A DNA stretch of 18,448 nucleotides, taken from contig DBYI01000097.1 in NCBI GenBank assembly GCA_002310115.1, forward strand, positions 1 through 18,448, read 5' to 3'. This stretch comes from Ruminococcus flavefaciens (lineage in GTDB: Bacteria; Bacillota; Clostridia; Oscillospirales; Ruminococcaceae). Under the pieces are notes generated by a model. That model saw only the letters and a program-made list of their open reading frames with translations. It made no database searches and had not been told where the DNA came from. Positions 1 through 7,404 of the stretch are shown here, one piece after another (position 1 is the stretch's first letter; each line of letters begins with the position of its first letter). The position numbers were made by a program, and so were the translations under genes.

Positions 1-101
1 TCTGCATTTCTATTTTACCATAAACAGTAACCTTAAGAATAAATGCGTATTAATGCAGTAAATATGTCAGAGATAGAATAATAACAATACAGGTGAAATA
101 A

Positions 102-1307
102 ATGTCAGAATTAAAAGAATACAAATGCCCATCATGCGGTGCTCCTATGCATTATGACATAAATAAAGAGAGTGTTACTTGTCGTTTCTGCTTGAACACA
201 TATGATCAAGAGTATTTACACTCTCATTTTGAAGATGAAATTGATGAAAAACTTTCTGATTTTGATTGGGTGGACAGAACTAAATATGTATGGGAGCCTT
301 ATGAAACTGATAAACTTGAGAAATTTGTATGTTCTTCGTGCGGAGGAAATATAGTAACCAAATCATTTTATGCGTCTGCAAAATGTCCGTACTGCAAGCA
401 TTATGTAATTATTTCTTCTGATTTAGATGGAGATATTCGTCCTGATAAGGTGATACCTTTCAAAGTAACTAAAAAAGAATTCTGGGGTAAATATACAGAA
501 TATATATCAGGGGTAAAAAAAGCTCCAAAAGAATTTTATAATAAGTCTGTTCAGAAAGATATAGTTGGATACTATGTACCAGTATGGAGATACAGTTGCA
601 CCTATAAACCCGAGGAAAGTTATGTTTTAAATCTAAAGGACTATCCGATACTTGCAAATGATGTAGATGTTAAGGAAAAGGTCTTTTACTCGCTTATGCC
701 TTTTGAATTCAGCGATGCAGAAGATTTTACAGAATCATGCCTTGCGGGTTTTTGTGCCAGCAGATACATTATCGGTGCGGAGAACGCAATGAAAATGGTG
801 GATCATGTTTTGAAAAAAATGTATAATGACGATGCAAATCCACAATCTAAAAAAGAAGAAAATCCTTTGGATACTAGTAAAAAGATAGATAAGCTATTAA
901 AAAACAGATTAAATAAGTATGTACAAAACAGAGAACTGTCTTATTATCTTGTACCTGTGTGGCTTTTAAAAATAACATATAAAAATGAAGAATTGTACTA
1001 TGCTATGAACGGTCAGACAGGACAGATGTATGCCGATAGAATACCAAAGAAAACAAAAGAATCAAAGAAACCCAAATATGACCTTATTGATTGGATGATG
1101 TTATTAATTATATTGCAGATACCGATACTTTTGTTGGCCCCTTCTGGTGTTTTAAATTATAAGGTTCCTTTGACTGCTGTTATTATTCAGTTTATCAGTT
1201 TTTTTATTATTGTTGTAGATTCTTTAATTTCAAAGAGAAAGCAGCGCAAAACAACTATTAAAGAGCCAAAAATCGAGAGTATAAAGGATTTTATCACAAA
1301 ACTCTGA
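102..1307 (+). CDS. Double zinc-ribbon protein with C-terminal membrane anchor
   Basis: 401 aa, function unknown. Two zinc-ribbon cysteine sets are visible: CPSC at residues 9-12 with CRFC at 27-30, and CSSC at 77-80 with CPYC at 95-98. This resembles the TFIIB-type zinc-ribbon proteins common in Clostridia. A long polar middle (about 110-320) has no motif I recognise. Two hydrophobic spans at about 325-345 and 352-372 are followed by a short basic tail, so the ribbons are probably cytoplasmic on a membrane-anchored protein. The start is the ATG at 102, preceded by a modest AGGTGA ribosome binding site. The upstream 100 bases hold only a weak TAGAAT -10-like box near 74-79. The next gene is on the other strand, so it seems to be transcribed alone. 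The reading frame is certain; the role is not. Confidence 0.85.
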   Translation: MSELKEYKCPSCGAPMHYDINKESVTCRFCLNTYDQEYLHSHFEDEIDEKLSDFDWVDRTKYVWEPYETDKLEKFVCSSCGGNIVTKSFYASAKCPYCKHYVIISSDLDGDIRPDKVIPFKVTKKEFWGKYTEYISGVKKAPKEFYNKSVQKDIVGYYVPVWRYSCTYKPEESYVLNLKDYPILANDVDVKEKVFYSLMPFEFSDAEDFTESCLAGFCASRYIIGAENAMKMVDHVLKKMYNDDANPQSKKEENPLDTSKKIDKLLKNRLNKYVQNRELSYYLVPVWLLKITYKNEELYYAMNGQTGQMYADRIPKKTKESKKPKYDLIDWMMLLIILQIPILLLAPSGVLNYKVPLTAVIIQFISFFIIVVDSLISKRKQRKTTIKEPKIESIKDFITKL

Positions 1308-1424
1308 GAATATTAGCCATATGCAAATGGTAAAATAATGATGTAGGAAAAATGGCATATAAGAATGTTGGAAAAGCTGCATTTATATATTGAAATTTTT
1401 AGCTGTATTGAATATGATCGCTAG

Positions 1425-1568
1425 GGAGCGGCAGGCTTTTATGAGACAAAAGATGGGGGGATTTTCAGTATGGTGATGGGAGACAGGTTGAGCTATACTA
1501 TTATTCATCTGCCATATGCTATAGAAATAATTGAAGGCATGACTATGGAAGAAATAATGGTACAATAG
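1425..1568 (+). pseudogene. Small ORF or gene remnant
   Basis: An open stretch of 47 codons after an in-frame TAG at 1422-1424 reads like real protein, with the segment FYETKDGGIFSMVMGDRLSY followed by an IIHLPYAIEI-like stretch. The first ATG in this frame is at 1470, 9 bases after GGGGGG at 1455-1460, which would give a 32-aa peptide. Alternatively this is the surviving C-terminal end of a longer decayed gene. I do not recognise the family. A terminator hairpin follows 30 bases later. Confidence 0.3.
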
Positions 1569-1597
1569 CAAAAACTTAAAGATATCAAATGAAAAAA

Positions 1598-1634
1598 GGA
1601 CGATTCACATCATTCATGTGATCGTCCCTTTTTT
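1598..1634. terminator. Rho-independent terminator, likely bidirectional
   Basis: Stem GGACGAT (+CACAT) pairs with ATGTG (+ATCGTCC), with one bulged T and a CATTC loop. A-run before and T-run after give a U tail on either strand. It closes transcription from 102-1307 and the small remnant. Confidence 0.8.
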
Positions 1635-1721
1635 ATCGTGACCTAAGAAGAAATCCATTTAAAAGTGAGTCATGCGTTGGTCCTTATATTTCTATTATCG
1701 GATTTACATAAGAATACCTGA

Positions 1722-1760
1722 GAAGATGCATGGAAAATGATTATCATGCGTCTTCTTTTT
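1722..1760 (+). terminator. Second terminator hairpin, U tail on plus strand
   Basis: An 11-bp stem pairs 1722-1732 with 1745-1755, with one wobble and a 12-base loop, and runs into TTTTTT. The U tail exists only in the plus direction. It ends at the stop codon of the minus-strand DUF3021 gene, so it may also block plus transcription entering that operon. No plus gene lies between this hairpin and the previous one. Confidence 0.65.
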
Positions 1761-2192
1761 TCATTGTTTTTCTTTTGAATAACGAATTTTTAGCTGCTGG
1801 TTCATCCATGCTGTGTGCTTCTTTGCTACAAGGTAATGAACGCTGCAAGTAAAAAAGTATATAAACAAAACAGCAATAAAAGTAAGGAATACAGACGTTG
1901 GAGTTATCCTGCACCAACCGAACATTTTAAGCAGTATCAGTGTAATGAAGAATATCAGCAGAAAATGTATCACCCACAATATCACCGAAATTTTAACACT
2001 TTTAGGATCAAAGCAAAGAAGTAAAGCTGTTGGCAGAGCAGTAATAAAACCGCTTAAAAGTATCTGCCAGAGTATAACGTTCTCCATTTGCTGTTCCGAG
2101 AACGTAAGATATACCGCTGCAGCTATTATAACAGCTGTAGTTATATCAACAAAATAGTGCAATAATGAGATAAAAAATTCCTTTACCATCAT
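1761..2192 (-). CDS. DUF3021 membrane protein, partner of the LytTR regulator
   Basis: 143 aa with four hydrophobic spans (about 13-33, 41-62, 69-90 and 98-122) and a basic C-terminal tail. Size, topology and position directly after a LytTR gene match the DUF3021 family. Its start codon overlaps the regulator's stop by 4 bp (2189-2192), so the two are translationally coupled. In streptococcal LytTR regulatory systems such as HdrRM and BrsRM, the small membrane protein holds its LytTR partner inactive. A similar inhibitor role is inferred here by layout, not by any visible motif. Confidence 0.8.
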   Translation of the reverse strand: MMVKEFFISLLHYFVDITTAVIIAAAVYLTFSEQQMENVILWQILLSGFITALPTALLLCFDPKSVKISVILWVIHFLLIFFITLILLKMFGWCRITPTSVFLTFIAVLFIYFFTCSVHYLVAKKHTAWMNQQLKIRYSKEKQ

Positions 2193-2638
2193 TCACCCTC
2201 CTCAATACCGAGTTTCGCCTTCAGACTATGTACATATTGTCGTGAGATAAGAACTTTTTCACCGTTTTTCAGATGAGCTTCAAGCTTGCCGCTGAAAAGA
2301 GGTGAAAGGAACTCTATCTTTTCCATATTTATTATCATTGACTTTGAACAGCGCACAAAATCCAGCGGATTGAAAAGTTCTTCTAGTTCATAAAGCTTAT
2401 ATTTGACTTCATAGACGTCTGAACTGCAATAAGCAAAAACGCGGTTTTCGTTGGATTCAAAATAGTATACATCCTGATAGTTCAGACGGGCAATTTTGTC
2501 GTTCAGATATCCTGTGAGTTCCGTATTCACAGTTTTAAATGAAAGCAGCATGGAAATTAGACGCTGATCGGGTGATGCGCACCTTACTATCACAACGTCT
2601 TCCTCGTTTGGCTGAGGGGCTTCAATTATTATTTTCAT
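2189..2638 (-). CDS. LytTR-family DNA-binding transcriptional regulator
   Basis: 149 aa. A short N-terminal part (about 1-45) is followed by a typical LytTR DNA-binding domain (about 48-146) with YYFESNENRVFAY, the FVRCSKSMIINMEKI segment and a closing LISRQYVHSLKAKLG. There is no receiver domain, so it is not controlled by phosphorylation as AgrA is. This is the stand-alone type that pairs with a membrane protein, here DUF3021. GGAGG stands 7-8 bases before the ATG at 2638. It lies 56 bp after the MBL hydrolase stop with no terminator between, so the three genes probably form one operon. LytTR proteins bind 9-bp direct repeats spaced about 21-22 bp centre to centre; such repeats lie in the operon's own promoter region. 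Confidence 0.9.
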   Translation of the reverse strand: MKIIIEAPQPNEEDVVIVRCASPDQRLISMLLSFKTVNTELTGYLNDKIARLNYQDVYYFESNENRVFAYCSSDVYEVKYKLYELEELFNPLDFVRCSKSMIINMEKIEFLSPLFSGKLEAHLKNGEKVLISRQYVHSLKAKLGIEEGE

Positions 2639-2694
2639 GATTTGCCTCCGCTTTAGTAGTTTTAATAGTGTAAAAATGTATTGCAGGTTATACG

Positions 2695-3468
2695 TCAGAT
2701 TTCAAGCTTGCTTCCGTGCGGTAGTTTATAAATCTTAGCACGTTGTTTCATATGCTTCTCAAAATCAGATGTATCAATTTCAGAACTGAATGGCGGGAAA
2801 GTGTCGTCAAAATGTGTAAGCAGAACAGCCTTGGGCCTGAGCTTGTCATATATACGCAAAGCAATATCGCATATATTTTTTGATCCCTGATATGGAAAAA
2901 AAGCAAGATCGACGTCTGTAGGATAATCTATTCCGTCTGCAAGTGCAAGGCTACCGAGTATGAGTATACGCTTGCCGTATACATCCACAACATAGCATAG
3001 TGTCTCTTTTTTCTCAAGGCAGGAAACTATCTTTTTCAGCTTCCCACTAATGCCTTTCAGATTATGTCTGACACGTCGGCTGCATACAGTTTTCAGAATG
3101 CTCCATATATTTAAGCTAATATGCTTTCCTTTATATGCAGTAATATGCATATCTTCCACGTAAAAGGAAGAGCCTGGTTTAATAAGGCGCAGATTTTTTT
3201 CATTAACACCCTTATTGCAAAGAGTATGATATGGAGCTTCCGTGCAATACACAATGGTATCATGCTTTACGATCTCCCTGATACTGCTGATATGGTCAAA
3301 ATGTCCGTGTGAAATAAGGATATGGTTGCAGCCGTCATAAGCGTTTGTTGCTACCTTGACTTTACTATCGGAGAACGGAAAAAAAGGATCTATCAGTAAC
3401 TGAGAGCTTCCGGCAGTTATCCGCACCGATGCTGTACCGTACCATATGATGTCAATTTTTTCATTCAT
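2695..3468 (-). CDS. MBL-fold metal-dependent hydrolase
   Basis: 257 aa metallo-beta-lactamase-fold protein. The metal-binding motif HGHFDH is at residues 54-59. A further histidine near 116, an LGSLALAD segment corresponding to the bridging-acid strand, and LLTHFDD near the C-terminus complete the usual set. Length and the opening WYGTASVRI resemble UlaG-like hydrolases; the substrate cannot be told. No signal peptide is visible, so it acts in the cytoplasm. AGGAG lies upstream of the ATG at 3468. First gene of the operon with lytTR and DUF3021. A hydrolase in such an operon is not the usual two-gene arrangement. Confidence 0.85.
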   Translation of the reverse strand: MNEKIDIIWYGTASVRITAGSSQLLIDPFFPFSDSKVKVATNAYDGCNHILISHGHFDHISSIREIVKHDTIVYCTEAPYHTLCNKGVNEKNLRLIKPGSSFYVEDMHITAYKGKHISLNIWSILKTVCSRRVRHNLKGISGKLKKIVSCLEKKETLCYVVDVYGKRILILGSLALADGIDYPTDVDLAFFPYQGSKNICDIALRIYDKLRPKAVLLTHFDDTFPPFSSEIDTSDFEKHMKQRAKIYKLPHGSKLEI

Positions 3469-3498
3469 AAGTAAGCTCCTTTACCGTATGTTCACTTC

Positions 3499-3527
3499 AT
3501 TGTATCATATTACTCGGTATAATTCAA
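3499..3527 (-). promoter_or_regulatory. Promoter P1 of the MBL-LytTR-DUF3021 operon
   Basis: Reading the minus strand, TTGAAT (3527-3522), a 17-bp spacer and TACAAT (3504-3499), about 30 bases before the start codon of the MBL gene. Confidence 0.55.
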
Positions 3528-3556
3528 TCATTCACACGGTTTATTCCACAATATAT

Positions 3557-3586
3557 ATGATAGCACATATCAAAATACACTGTCAA
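3557..3586 (-). promoter_or_regulatory. Promoter P2 of the same operon, abutting the box pair
   Basis: Minus strand: perfect -35 TTGACA (3586-3581), an 18-bp spacer and TATCAT (3562-3557). The first GCAACTTAC box starts 2 bp beyond the -35. Box pair plus adjoining -35 is the geometry of LytTR-activated promoters. Confidence 0.6.
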
Positions 3587-3587
3587 T

Positions 3588-3617
3588 GCAACTTACCCTT
3601 AAAAAAATGCAACTTAC
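3588..3617. promoter_or_regulatory. Pair of GCAACTTAC boxes, 21-bp spacing (candidate LytTR site)
   Basis: Two copies of GCAACTTAC start at 3588 and 3609, exactly 21 bp apart. On the minus strand they read GTAAGTTGC. With the flanking bases this matches 7 of 9 positions of the published LytTR consensus [TA][AC][CA]GTTN[AG][TG]. The pair directly precedes promoter P2 of the regulator's operon, which suggests autoregulation. Confidence 0.6.
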
Positions 3618-3699
3618 TTATATTATGCAGACTGATGACGATCAGCTGTCAAGATTCGGAGTAGTCAATATTTATGAATCCGTAGAACTTAACAAGTGG

Positions 3700-3826
3700 T
3701 TTATATGTTCCTTTTATAACCATTTCGTTCTTCTCACTTTTGAGCCGATAGGTCAGCTTATGGAGTTGAGAAGTTATTTTTTTATCTGTGTTTATATTAT
3801 AGCATATAGTCGATTATACTTCTATA
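3700..3826 (-). repeat. Dispersed ~130-bp repeat, copy 1
   Basis: Aligns almost without gaps to 6599-6730. Shared blocks are TTATATG near the left end, TGAGCCGATAGGTCAGCT at 3741-3758 and ATCTGTGTTT at 3784-3793, then a looser A/T part. Read on the minus strand it looks like a promoter and leader: TATAAT at 3801-3796, then a hairpin AGCTGA-CCTA-TCGGCT, then a short ORF (3723-3649, 24 codons, MVIKGTYKPL...). The strand given is this presumed transcription direction. It sits between the two box groups. Confidence 0.65.
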
Positions 3827-3892
3827 TCTCTCTGTAAATCGCCTTCATTTGAATACTTTTGCGTTCTCGGATGGTTGCACATAAACTTTTCT

Positions 3893-3945
3893 GCAACTTA
3901 CCCATTGAAAAAAGCAACTTACCCTCTGGGGAAAGCAACTTACCT
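3893..3945. promoter_or_regulatory. Triple GCAACTTACC array, 21-bp period (candidate LytTR site)
   Basis: GCAACTTACC starts at 3893, 3914 and 3935, each exactly 21 bp apart, or two helical turns. The bases between copies differ. The minus-strand reading of the last two copies, TAAGTTGCT, fits 8 of 9 positions of the LytTR consensus. The array ends about 9 bp before the -35 of the LRR peptidase promoter, a class II-like activator position. Confidence 0.65.
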
Positions 3946-3953
3946 GATTTCAG

Positions 3954-3982
3954 TTGATTTCGTTTTCAACGGGAGATATAAT
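3954..3982 (+). promoter_or_regulatory. Promoter of the LRR peptidase gene
   Basis: TTGATT (3954-3959), a 17-bp spacer and TATAAT (3977-3982). The implied 5' leader is about 130 nt. The triple box array lies immediately upstream. Confidence 0.7.
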
Positions 3983-4119
3983 ATGCATATGTTCACGGAA
4001 AAACGTGATATTACTGTAAACAACTGTTGTTAACTAAAACCAAAGCATTTTAGCTGACTCGCAGGAGTGCACACTGCAACGGCTAATATATAATTACCAT
4101 GATAAGGAGAATAATTGTT

Positions 4120-6294
4120 ATGAAAAATTCTATCAGACGAACTGTTGCATCAATTATCGCTATAGCAGCAGTATGTACCTCCCTCAGTTCAGCACCTTCG
4201 CTCAAAGAGCTCAGCGTAAGTACTCTGTCAGTATCGGCTGCTGAGATCGACAGTTTAAAAAAATCAGGAAACTGTAACAGAGGCAACTGGCATTACTATG
4301 ATGAACTTGAAAAGTTTACGCTCAATTATACGATCACCAGCCGCGGTTCAATCATAGTAGGATGTGAGACGACCAGACCTGGTACAACAATAAGAATACC
4401 CAAGAATCTCGGCGGCAAAAAAGTAATTTCTGTAGCAGATAATGCATTCAAGGATCAGACAAATATTATTGACGTATTGTTTTACGGCATATACCAAATT
4501 AATGCGACCGATTATACATATGGAACCCCGAATCTGTACGCTAAGCTATTTGATGGAGGCAGCCAGATTGCCGAGATAGGCGAAAGCGCATTTGAGGGCT
4601 GTACAAATCTTACCCATGTAAAATTCGGTGAAAAAGAAGTAACATTCAAAAAGGCTGCATTTCGCGGATGCGAAAAGCTTTATAGTTTAAGTTTTGTTGA
4701 TTCGGAGAATTATACATTAAAACTTATGTTAGGTGATATTGGGCCGAATGCATTTGAAAACACCGGATTCGTATCTATGGAAGACTATGAATTCAAAAAC
4801 ATCGGAGACAGCGCCTTTGCAGGCTGCAAAAAGCTGAAATGGGTTCGTGCGACAGCAGATACGATCGGCAACAATGCGTTTAAAGGATGCAATCTTATGA
4901 CAGGGATCAATATTACTGCAAACTCTGTCGGAGATGAATGCTTTACGGAATGCAGTGCCCTACAAGATGTAAAAGTCAAAGCTGACTCTATCGGAGGATA
5001 CTGCTTTGAGAAAGATATTGCTATAGAAACAGCATCTCTTGATGTGTCTGATATCGGAAATAATTCCTTCAGTGGCTGTTCTAAACTTGAAAGGGTAACT
5101 CTTCAGAATACACAGAAAATCGGGAGCCATGCATTTGTAGGATGTCCAAAGATGGAACTGTCGGATTTCCCGAAAACTATTGAATATATCGGCCCATTTG
5201 CGTTCTGGGGGGATACAAAACTTAATACACCAGCACTATTTGTTAGAGATAACGGTCAGAGGCTTCAAATCGGCAGAGCATCATTCTGTAATACTTCTGT
5301 TGGTTATGTAGTATTATGCGGTGATATTGACATTGATGACTATGCATTTGACAACTGTGGTTTAAAGGCAGCCGTTGTAGAGGGAAATGTAACTATCAGT
5401 CGTGACGGCCTCGGAACTGTAAAGCACAATGATCCGAAATTTGCAGTATATGGCACATCTGATACAACTCCTTATACAAATGTCTCATATAACGATGTTC
5501 CGTATGTAAAGTATGACAATACAGACGGTTACACCAAGATCATAAACGAATACAAGAAGCATTATTTGCCCATTATAGGAAATGGATTCAGCAATCCTCC
5601 CGGCAGCTGTGCAGGTATTTCTATAGCTCAGAACATGATCATAAGCGGCCAGCTTGATTACTCTGATATTCTTCCTGAGGGATACAGCTGCTTTATGGAT
5701 CTTCCGCATACAGTAAAAGGCGTAGCGGGATTTGAAGATTTTGTAGCAAAAATTGATGATCTGCATAGTGAATGGAGATACTTCAGCTATGGAAGACATA
5801 AGGTAGAGCTGACCAGTGATAACCTCGAAGGATATGCCAAGCTGACAAAATATGGAATAGCCCTTCCCGGTTCAATGCGTATAGACAACCATCATCATGC
5901 AGTGACATTCCTGGGTATAGAAAAACTCGATGAGACAAAGGTTATTGACTCATATGACGAGTCCGGCATGACATGTGATTACAGGATAATTACCAGTGAG
6001 AACGGCTATTCATTCAAATATGACCAGAACGGTGATCTGGTAGCAAATGGCTTTGATGTAAACACACTCGGTGATAAATGGATTCCAGTTGAAGATACAT
6101 TTATCTATGTCAGATCAAGCGACGGAAGATGCTATGCACAGAGATGGGATCATCCTGATAATGTAGAACATGAGAAGAAAAAAGATGCAGCGTATAATTA
6201 CTCTGTTATGGATTTTTCCGATCTTCAGTTAGTTACAGGCAATTGGATATACAATTACATTTCTGAAAAAACATCGGAAAGCCAGACGTATTGA
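4120..6294 (+). CDS. Secreted BspA-type LRR protein with papain-like cysteine peptidase domain
   Basis: 724 aa from the ATG at 4120, chosen over the in-frame ATG at 4099 because AAGGAG (4104-4109) sits correctly before it and the protein then opens with a clean signal peptide (MKNSIRR, hydrophobic core, cleavage probably near SVSAAE). Residues about 85-420 are LRR_5/BspA-type repeats, with recurring IGxxAFxGCxxL units, for example IGESAFEGCTNL and IGDSAFAGCKKL. Residues about 470-700 look like a papain-like peptidase: GSCAG with Cys497, HHHAV with His593, and DSYDES with Asp610 in the Cys-His-Asp/Asn order. It has no dockerin or sortase signal, so it is probably released or loosely held. It faces the LytTR operon across a shared control region, suggesting joint regulation. 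The LRR part is certain; the peptidase assignment rests on motif order. Confidence 0.85.
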   Translation: MKNSIRRTVASIIAIAAVCTSLSSAPSLKELSVSTLSVSAAEIDSLKKSGNCNRGNWHYYDELEKFTLNYTITSRGSIIVGCETTRPGTTIRIPKNLGGKKVISVADNAFKDQTNIIDVLFYGIYQINATDYTYGTPNLYAKLFDGGSQIAEIGESAFEGCTNLTHVKFGEKEVTFKKAAFRGCEKLYSLSFVDSENYTLKLMLGDIGPNAFENTGFVSMEDYEFKNIGDSAFAGCKKLKWVRATADTIGNNAFKGCNLMTGINITANSVGDECFTECSALQDVKVKADSIGGYCFEKDIAIETASLDVSDIGNNSFSGCSKLERVTLQNTQKIGSHAFVGCPKMELSDFPKTIEYIGPFAFWGDTKLNTPALFVRDNGQRLQIGRASFCNTSVGYVVLCGDIDIDDYAFDNCGLKAAVVEGNVTISRDGLGTVKHNDPKFAVYGTSDTTPYTNVSYNDVPYVKYDNTDGYTKIINEYKKHYLPIIGNGFSNPPGSCAGISIAQNMIISGQLDYSDILPEGYSCFMDLPHTVKGVAGFEDFVAKIDDLHSEWRYFSYGRHKVELTSDNLEGYAKLTKYGIALPGSMRIDNHHHAVTFLGIEKLDETKVIDSYDESGMTCDYRIITSENGYSFKYDQNGDLVANGFDVNTLGDKWIPVEDTFIYVRSSDGRCYAQRWDHPDNVEHEKKKDAAYNYSVMDFSDLQLVTGNWIYNYISEKTSESQTY

Positions 6295-6477
6295 TAAGAT
6301 AACCTTTTTAGTGACAATATAAAGCATAAGGTCGTTGAGAGGATAAAATAGCACGATGTGGATGATAGTATTCTTCTTTTCCAATATAAACGAATATATG
6401 ATACTGGCTGAATTTATAACAGCACGATAATACATATGCTATGTAACAAGATGATAAAATTCTCTAAATAGAGAACT

Positions 6478-6512
6478 AAGGGATGTTCATTGTGAATGTC
6501 CCTTATTTTTTC
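6478..6512 (+). terminator. Terminator of the LRR peptidase gene
   Basis: AAGGGATGTTCA pairs with TGAATGTCCCTT (12 bp, two wobbles, TTG loop), followed by ATTTTTT. The 180 bases between the stop codon and the hairpin show nothing recognisable apart from a small TCTCT/AGAGA hairpin just upstream. Confidence 0.8.
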
Positions 6513-6598
6513 TATAATAGTGAAATTCAACCAAAGGAATTTACAAAAGACGGAAAATGTGTGATGCAGCTAATTAGGAATTCATATCAGAAAAGAGA

Positions 6599-6730
6599 TT
6601 TATATGTTTCCTTCATAACTTTTCCTTTCTCTCCGCTTTTTGAGCCGATAGGTCAGCTGACTGGCTTTCGGGAAATTCTTTTCAAATCTGTGTTTTGTTT
6701 ATGGCGTATATGCGACTATATGAATTATTA
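6599..6730 (-). repeat. Dispersed ~130-bp repeat, copy 2
   Basis: Second copy of the element at 3700-3826, same orientation, about 2.9 kb away and on the other side of the LRR peptidase gene. TGAGCCGATAGGTCAGCT (6641-6658) and ATCTGTGTTT are identical in both. On the minus strand the same hairpin is followed by an AAGGA-like site and an ATG at 6616, but the ORF stops after 9 codons. The -10 region is less well kept than in copy 1. Confidence 0.65.
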
Positions 6731-6766
6731 TTTTGTGCAGATTTACACTAAGGAGGAATTTTCTTT

Positions 6767-6952
6767 TCAGGCGTGAAGAAGCTCGTTCATTGCCTGATAA
6801 TAAGCATCATTGAATACGACCTCGTCAAGGTCTTTCTTTTCGACATAATGACTCACGACGATGTACTTTCTTCCATCGATCTCATATTCCTGTTCGTTTG
6901 TAGGGCAGTCCCTGTACTGCTCGTTGAGTTCCTTTACGTTTGTGTTTTTCAT
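6767..6952 (-). CDS. Small conserved-looking protein, mobile-element accessory type
   Basis: 61 aa from the ATG at 6952 (MKNTNVKELN...). The C-terminal part, EYEIDGRKYIVVSHYVEKKD then DEVVFNDAYYQAM, reads as a compact beta-rich domain. It resembles small accessory proteins carried on clostridial transposons and integrative elements (TnpW-like), but I cannot name it with confidence. A longer start at 7009 exists but has no ribosome binding site. An upstream partial ORF ends 5 bases before this ATG, so coupling is likely. Downstream lies repeat copy 2. Confidence 0.6.
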   Translation of the reverse strand: MKNTNVKELNEQYRDCPTNEQEYEIDGRKYIVVSHYVEKKDLDEVVFNDAYYQAMNELLHA

Positions 6953-6957
6953 AGCGT

Positions 6958-7031
6958 TCACTCTTTCTCTGTATAGGATATCCGCTGCACATTTTTGCAG
7001 ACTTGACATTTAAAAATTTCGATATTTTCAT
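6958..7031 (-). pseudogene. Possible CxxC peptide gene with start-codon frameshift
   Basis: A strong GGAGGG precedes an ATG at 7031. In the ATG frame the product is a basic 49-aa ORF that overlaps the next gene. In another frame, from the third base of the ATG, 23 codons read ENIEIFKCQVCKNVQRISYT and end in TGA just before the next start. One lost base after the ATG would explain this. Short evidence, so tentative. Confidence 0.25.
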
Positions 7032-7109
7032 TCGTTTCCCTCCTTGAAATTTTTTGTTTCTGAGATGAAACACGTTATGTAATCTGCAAACTGTATACCC
7101 ATTTACACC

Positions 7110-7228
7110 TGTATTCCGAAACTTCAAAAATACATCTGATACAGCTGCGATGTATTCCGATGTATTCAGCAAGCATTCCAAAATGGCTTGATATCGTATG
7201 TGAATACACCGAATACACCAAATACATC
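7110..7228. repeat. Repeat block A: GTATTC / GAATAC words
   Basis: GTATTCCGA at 7111, TGTATTCCGA at 7151 and TGTATTC at 7161 (10 bp apart), then the opposite orientation as three tandem 9-mers at 7202-7228 (GAATACACC, GAATACACC, AAATACATC). Iteron-like in look; no gene supports a function. Confidence 0.55.
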
Positions 7229-7289
7229 ATTTTTCAAGTTCAGCTGAAAATTAATTTTTCCTTGGCGCACGATTTTATAAAGCTGAGTC

Positions 7290-7357
7290 ATGTACCGTGT
7301 ACCAGACGTATCAAATGTAACAGCTCATAAATGTGGTACATCTGGTACGTGATACGT
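7290..7357. repeat. Repeat block B: GTACC / GGTAC inverted repeat
   Basis: GTACCAGACGTA (7299-7310) and TACATCTGGTAC (7337-7348) are complementary at 11 of 12 positions around a 26-base centre. Further GTACC and GATACG words flank them. Confidence 0.55.
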
Positions 7358-7404
7358 CGCTGTTATTCTTAAGAGCTTGAAAAACTAAAATGAATTTCAA
7401 AAAC

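Noticed and set aside
3588..3945. CRISPR array
   Set aside because: Only a 9-11-base core repeats, spacing is 12 bases, copies form two groups 284 bp apart, and no cas gene is present.
4099..4119. ATG at 4099 as start of the LRR peptidase
   Set aside because: The ribosome binding site lies after it and the extra residues spoil an otherwise typical signal peptide.
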